The notes beneath the pieces are model-generated. The model saw only the letters and a program-made list of their open reading frames with translations. It ran no database searches and was not told where the DNA came from. A program made the position numbers and the translations under genes. A DNA stretch of 8,999 nt. Origin: CADEDH01 sp047971245 (GTDB lineage: Bacteria > Actinomycetota > Acidimicrobiia > Acidimicrobiales > SZUA-35). Shown here piece by piece: positions 6,820-8,999 of this stretch. Location of the stretch: contig JBKDZN010000158.1 of NCBI GenBank assembly GCA_047971245.1, positions 1-8,999 on the forward strand, in the 5' to 3' direction. The stretch's first letter is position 1; every line of letters begins with the position of its first letter.

Positions 6820-8228
6820 TGGCCCCGGCAGCAGAGCTCGACACCGTCCGAGCCCCGGGAACGTCGGGTGCGGCCCGGACCGAACCGCTGCGGGCCCGCT
6901 GGCCGGCCACCCGACCACCGTCCGGGGTGGCGGCGGCCGCGGCCCGGACCGCCCTCGTCACCCTGCTGGATCGGGGCGCCTGCGACCGGTTCGAGCTCAT
7001 CCACCCGGACCGGACCGTCACCGTCCACGGCCCCAGCGAGATCCTCGACCTCCGCTCCCGAACCGGTCCCGACTCCGGGGCGGGCCGGGACACCGGGGCC
7101 GCCGACCGACCGGACGGCACCGGCCTGACCGCCCGGATCGTGATCGACGACGCCCGGACCTGGACGGCGGTGGCCTCCGGCGGCTCCTCCGGCCTCGGCC
7201 GGGCCTACATCGACGGCTGGTGGACCTCCGACGACCTGACCACCGTGCTCCGGGCTCTCACCCGGAGCCTTGAACCCCTCGACGAGATCCGCAACCGGGT
7301 CACCCGCATCACCGCACCCGTCACCGACCGGCTCCGGCGCCTCCGGCCGGGCCCGACGCGCCGAACCAACCGGCTCGACATCGCCAGCCACTACGACCTG
7401 AGCAACGACTTCTTCGCCCTGTTCCTGGACGAGACCATGACCTATTCGGCCGGGGTGTTCCCCTCCCCCACTGCCACCATGGCCGACGCCAGCCGCGCCA
7501 AGTACGACCGCCTCATCGACAAGCTCGGCGTCACCGCCGACCACCACATCCTGGAGGTCGGCACCGGCTGGGGAGGATTCGCCCTCCGGGCCGCGTCACG
7601 GGTCGGTTGCCGGGTGACGACCACCACCATCTCGGCCGAACAGTACCGGGAGGCCACGGCCCGGATCGCCGCCGCCGGCCTGAGCGACCAGGTGACCGTG
7701 CTCGCCACCGACTGGCGCGACCTGCGCGGCCGGTACGACCGGGTGGTCGCCATCGAGATGATCGAAGCGGTCCACTGGCGGCACTACGATTCGTTCTTCC
7801 AGGCGCTCGGGGAACGACTCGACCCCCACGGCCTCCTCGGGCTCCAGGCCATCTGTGTCCCCGAGTGGCGCTACCGGCGCACCCGGACCACGGAGGACTT
7901 CATTCGCCGGTACGTGTTCCCCGGCGGGTGCCTCCCCTCGATCGGGACGATCACCACGGAGGCGGCCGGGTCGGCCCGCCTCCAGACCATCGACGTCGAC
8001 GACCTGACCGCCCACTACGCCGAGACCCTCGACCGGTGGACCCGCCGATTCGAGGAGCACTGGGACACCATGGAGGGGCTCGGACTCGACGAGCGGTTCC
8101 GTCGACTCTGGCGGTTCTACCTGGCCTACTGTTCGGCCGCGTTCATCGAACGGCACTGCACCCTCAACCAGGTGATCCTGGCCGGCCCCCGCTGGCGCCC
8201 GGCCGGCCTCGCCCTGCGGCCGTGTTGA
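6816..8228 (+). CDS. Cyclopropane-fatty-acid-synthase-like SAM methyltransferase (UfaA1-type)
   Basis: A 470-residue SAM-dependent methyltransferase of the cyclopropane synthase family (COG2230), expected to modify the double bond of unsaturated phospholipid acyl chains. Seen: an N-terminal lipid-binding region (about 30-180) broken by a low-complexity stretch (80-105); SHYDLSNDFF (191-200); DETMTYSAG (205-213); SAM motif I ILEVGTGWGGF (245-255); EMIEAVH (314-320); LQAI (343-346); FPGGCLPS (368-375); and HYAETLDRW (400-408). Compared with E. coli Cfa and M. tuberculosis CmaA1, the bicarbonate ligands Cys and His are replaced by A212 and Q344, while E317, I346 and Y401 are kept. It therefore probably does not make a plain cyclopropane ring. 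The ATG at 6816 overlaps the previous stop as ATGA, so I prefer it to an in-frame start at 6747 inside that gene. Closest named relative: UfaA1 (Rv0447c), implicated in methyl-branched fatty acids. Confidence 0.93.
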   Translation: MMAPAAELDTVRAPGTSGAARTEPLRARWPATRPPSGVAAAAARTALVTLLDRGACDRFELIHPDRTVTVHGPSEILDLRSRTGPDSGAGRDTGAADRPDGTGLTARIVIDDARTWTAVASGGSSGLGRAYIDGWWTSDDLTTVLRALTRSLEPLDEIRNRVTRITAPVTDRLRRLRPGPTRRTNRLDIASHYDLSNDFFALFLDETMTYSAGVFPSPTATMADASRAKYDRLIDKLGVTADHHILEVGTGWGGFALRAASRVGCRVTTTTISAEQYREATARIAAAGLSDQVTVLATDWRDLRGRYDRVVAIEMIEAVHWRHYDSFFQALGERLDPHGLLGLQAICVPEWRYRRTRTTEDFIRRYVFPGGCLPSIGTITTEAAGSARLQTIDVDDLTAHYAETLDRWTRRFEEHWDTMEGLGLDERFRRLWRFYLAYCSAAFIERHCTLNQVILAGPRWRPAGLALRPC

Positions 8229-8260
8229 CCACCGGCGCTCTCCCGGCGGCCATCGGTACC

Positions 8261-8999
8261 ATGAACCCGATGGCCGCCGACGTCCCCGTTCCCGTCCCAG
8301 ACACTGCCGCCTCAGACACTGCTATCTCAGACACTGCCACCCCAGACACTGCCGCCTCGGGCGAGGGCGACGCCGGCCGGGTGGACCGGGTGCTGTTGTG
8401 CGCGCCTCGGGGGTTCTGCGCCGGGGTGGAGATGGCCATCAAGGCACTCGCATGGATGGTCCGGACCTTCGAGGCGCCCGTCTACTGCTACCACGAGATC
8501 GTCCACAACCGGTCGGTGGTCGAGCGGTTCGAGGAACGGGGCGTGGTCTTCGTCGACGACGTGACCGAGGTGCCCGACGGCGCTCCGCTGATGCTGTCCG
8601 CCCACGGTTCCGCGCCCGAGGTGGTGGCGGCGGCCCGGGCCAAGGGCGGCTACGTGGTCGATGCGGTCTGCCCCCTGGTCACGAAGGTCCACCACGAGGT
8701 CATGGTGCGGGCCGGGAAGGGCTACCGGATCGTCTACGTGGGCCACCAGGGCCACGAGGAGGCGGTGGGGACGATGGCCGTGGCCCCCGATGCCATCGAC
8801 CGGGTGGAGTCGGTGGCCGAGGTCGAGGCGTTGGCCGAATCCGAACAGCCGGTCGCCCTGCTCGCCCAGACGACCCTCAGCCACCGCGACTGGGAGGGGG
8901 TCCTCGACGCGACCCGCGACCGTTGGCCCGACCTGTGGACCCCGGGACGGTCCGACCTCTGCTTCGCCACCACCAACCGTCAGAGCGCCCTCGCGGCCA
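8261..8999 (+). CDS. ispH: 4-hydroxy-3-methylbut-2-enyl diphosphate reductase IspH (3' end outside the window)
   Basis: IspH is the iron-sulphur enzyme that reduces HMBPP to IPP and DMAPP in the last step of the MEP isoprenoid pathway. The 246 residues present include all three cluster cysteines, C53 (GFCAGV), C137 (DAVCPLV) and C234 (DLCFATTNRQ). Also present are the substrate-site histidines H82 (VHNR), H115 (SAHG) and H165 (GHQGHEE), the acid-base residue E167 of that motif, and the QTTLS segment (203-207). Roughly the last 70-80 residues are missing. The start is uncertain. ATG codons at 8261 and 8270 give an unusual 40-residue tail containing four DTA repeats, whereas the GTG at 8381 gives the normal family N-terminus. 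None has a strong ribosome binding site at good spacing; GAGG at 8363-8366 is 14 bases before the GTG. The gene follows the methyltransferase by 32 bases and may share its transcript. Confidence 0.96.
   Translation, partial: MNPMAADVPVPVPDTAASDTAISDTATPDTAASGEGDAGRVDRVLLCAPRGFCAGVEMAIKALAWMVRTFEAPVYCYHEIVHNRSVVERFEERGVVFVDDVTEVPDGAPLMLSAHGSAPEVVAAARAKGGYVVDAVCPLVTKVHHEVMVRAGKGYRIVYVGHQGHEEAVGTMAVAPDAIDRVESVAEVEALAESEQPVALLAQTTLSHRDWEGVLDATRDRWPDLWTPGRSDLCFATTNRQSALAA
8298..8357 (+). repeat. Four 15-base tandem units at the 5' end of ispH
   Basis: Four consecutive 15-base units each begin CAGACACTG; units 1 and 4 are identical (CAGACACTGCCGCCT) and units 2 and 3 differ by a few bases. If translated from 8261 or 8270 they give repeats of the form (P/S)DTA plus one residue at residues 13-33. 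Codon use (ACT four times, TCA and CCA twice each, GCT once) is unlike the G/C-ending codons around it. Confidence 0.9.

Noticed and set aside
8229..8260. Possible terminator between the methyltransferase and ispH
   Set aside because: The 32 bases are GC-rich, but I found no strong stem followed by a T-run, so read-through is as likely as termination.

Overview
The window is very GC-rich, with strong G/C preference at third codon positions, frequent GTG starts and 4-base gene overlaps. The proteins look actinobacterial, and the Acidimicrobiia are my best guess, but no rRNA or lineage marker is present to prove it. Eight protein genes fill almost all of the window. I see no tRNA, rRNA, CRISPR array, insertion sequence, prophage or replication origin.

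Left half (about 102-4523, all on the minus strand, so transcribed right to left): a radical-SAM protein with a PDZ and a DUF512 domain overlaps the ribosome-assembly GTPase gene der. After a 97-base gap comes a membrane-anchored PP2C/SpoIIE-type phosphatase, then a small zinc-ribbon protein with one membrane segment.

Right half (4589 to the end, plus strand): a 65-base divergent gap separates the radical-SAM gene from a tightly coupled three-gene lipid-modification cassette. It encodes a FAD-dependent amine-oxidase-like protein, a DUF1365 protein and a cyclopropane-fatty-acid-synthase-like SAM methyltransferase, joined by GTGA and ATGA stop/start overlaps. The set matches the Mycobacterium tuberculosis Rv0449c-Rv0448c-Rv0447c (ufaA1) group and related COG2907-COG3496-COG2230 clusters. 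The methyltransferase lacks two of the five residues that hold bicarbonate in classical cyclopropane synthases, so it probably makes a different modification, such as a methyl or methylene branch or a precursor of one. After 32 bases comes ispH, the last enzyme of the MEP isoprenoid pathway, which is cut by the window end.

An ispH / DUF512 / der neighbourhood is familiar from other bacteria, so the lipid cassette looks inserted into an otherwise conserved housekeeping block. The strongest points for a second look are the altered methyltransferase site in its coupled cassette, a Glu in place of the guanine-binding Asp in the second G domain of Der, and short low-complexity or tandem-repeat insertions in four of the eight proteins. 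No wholly new system is evident.
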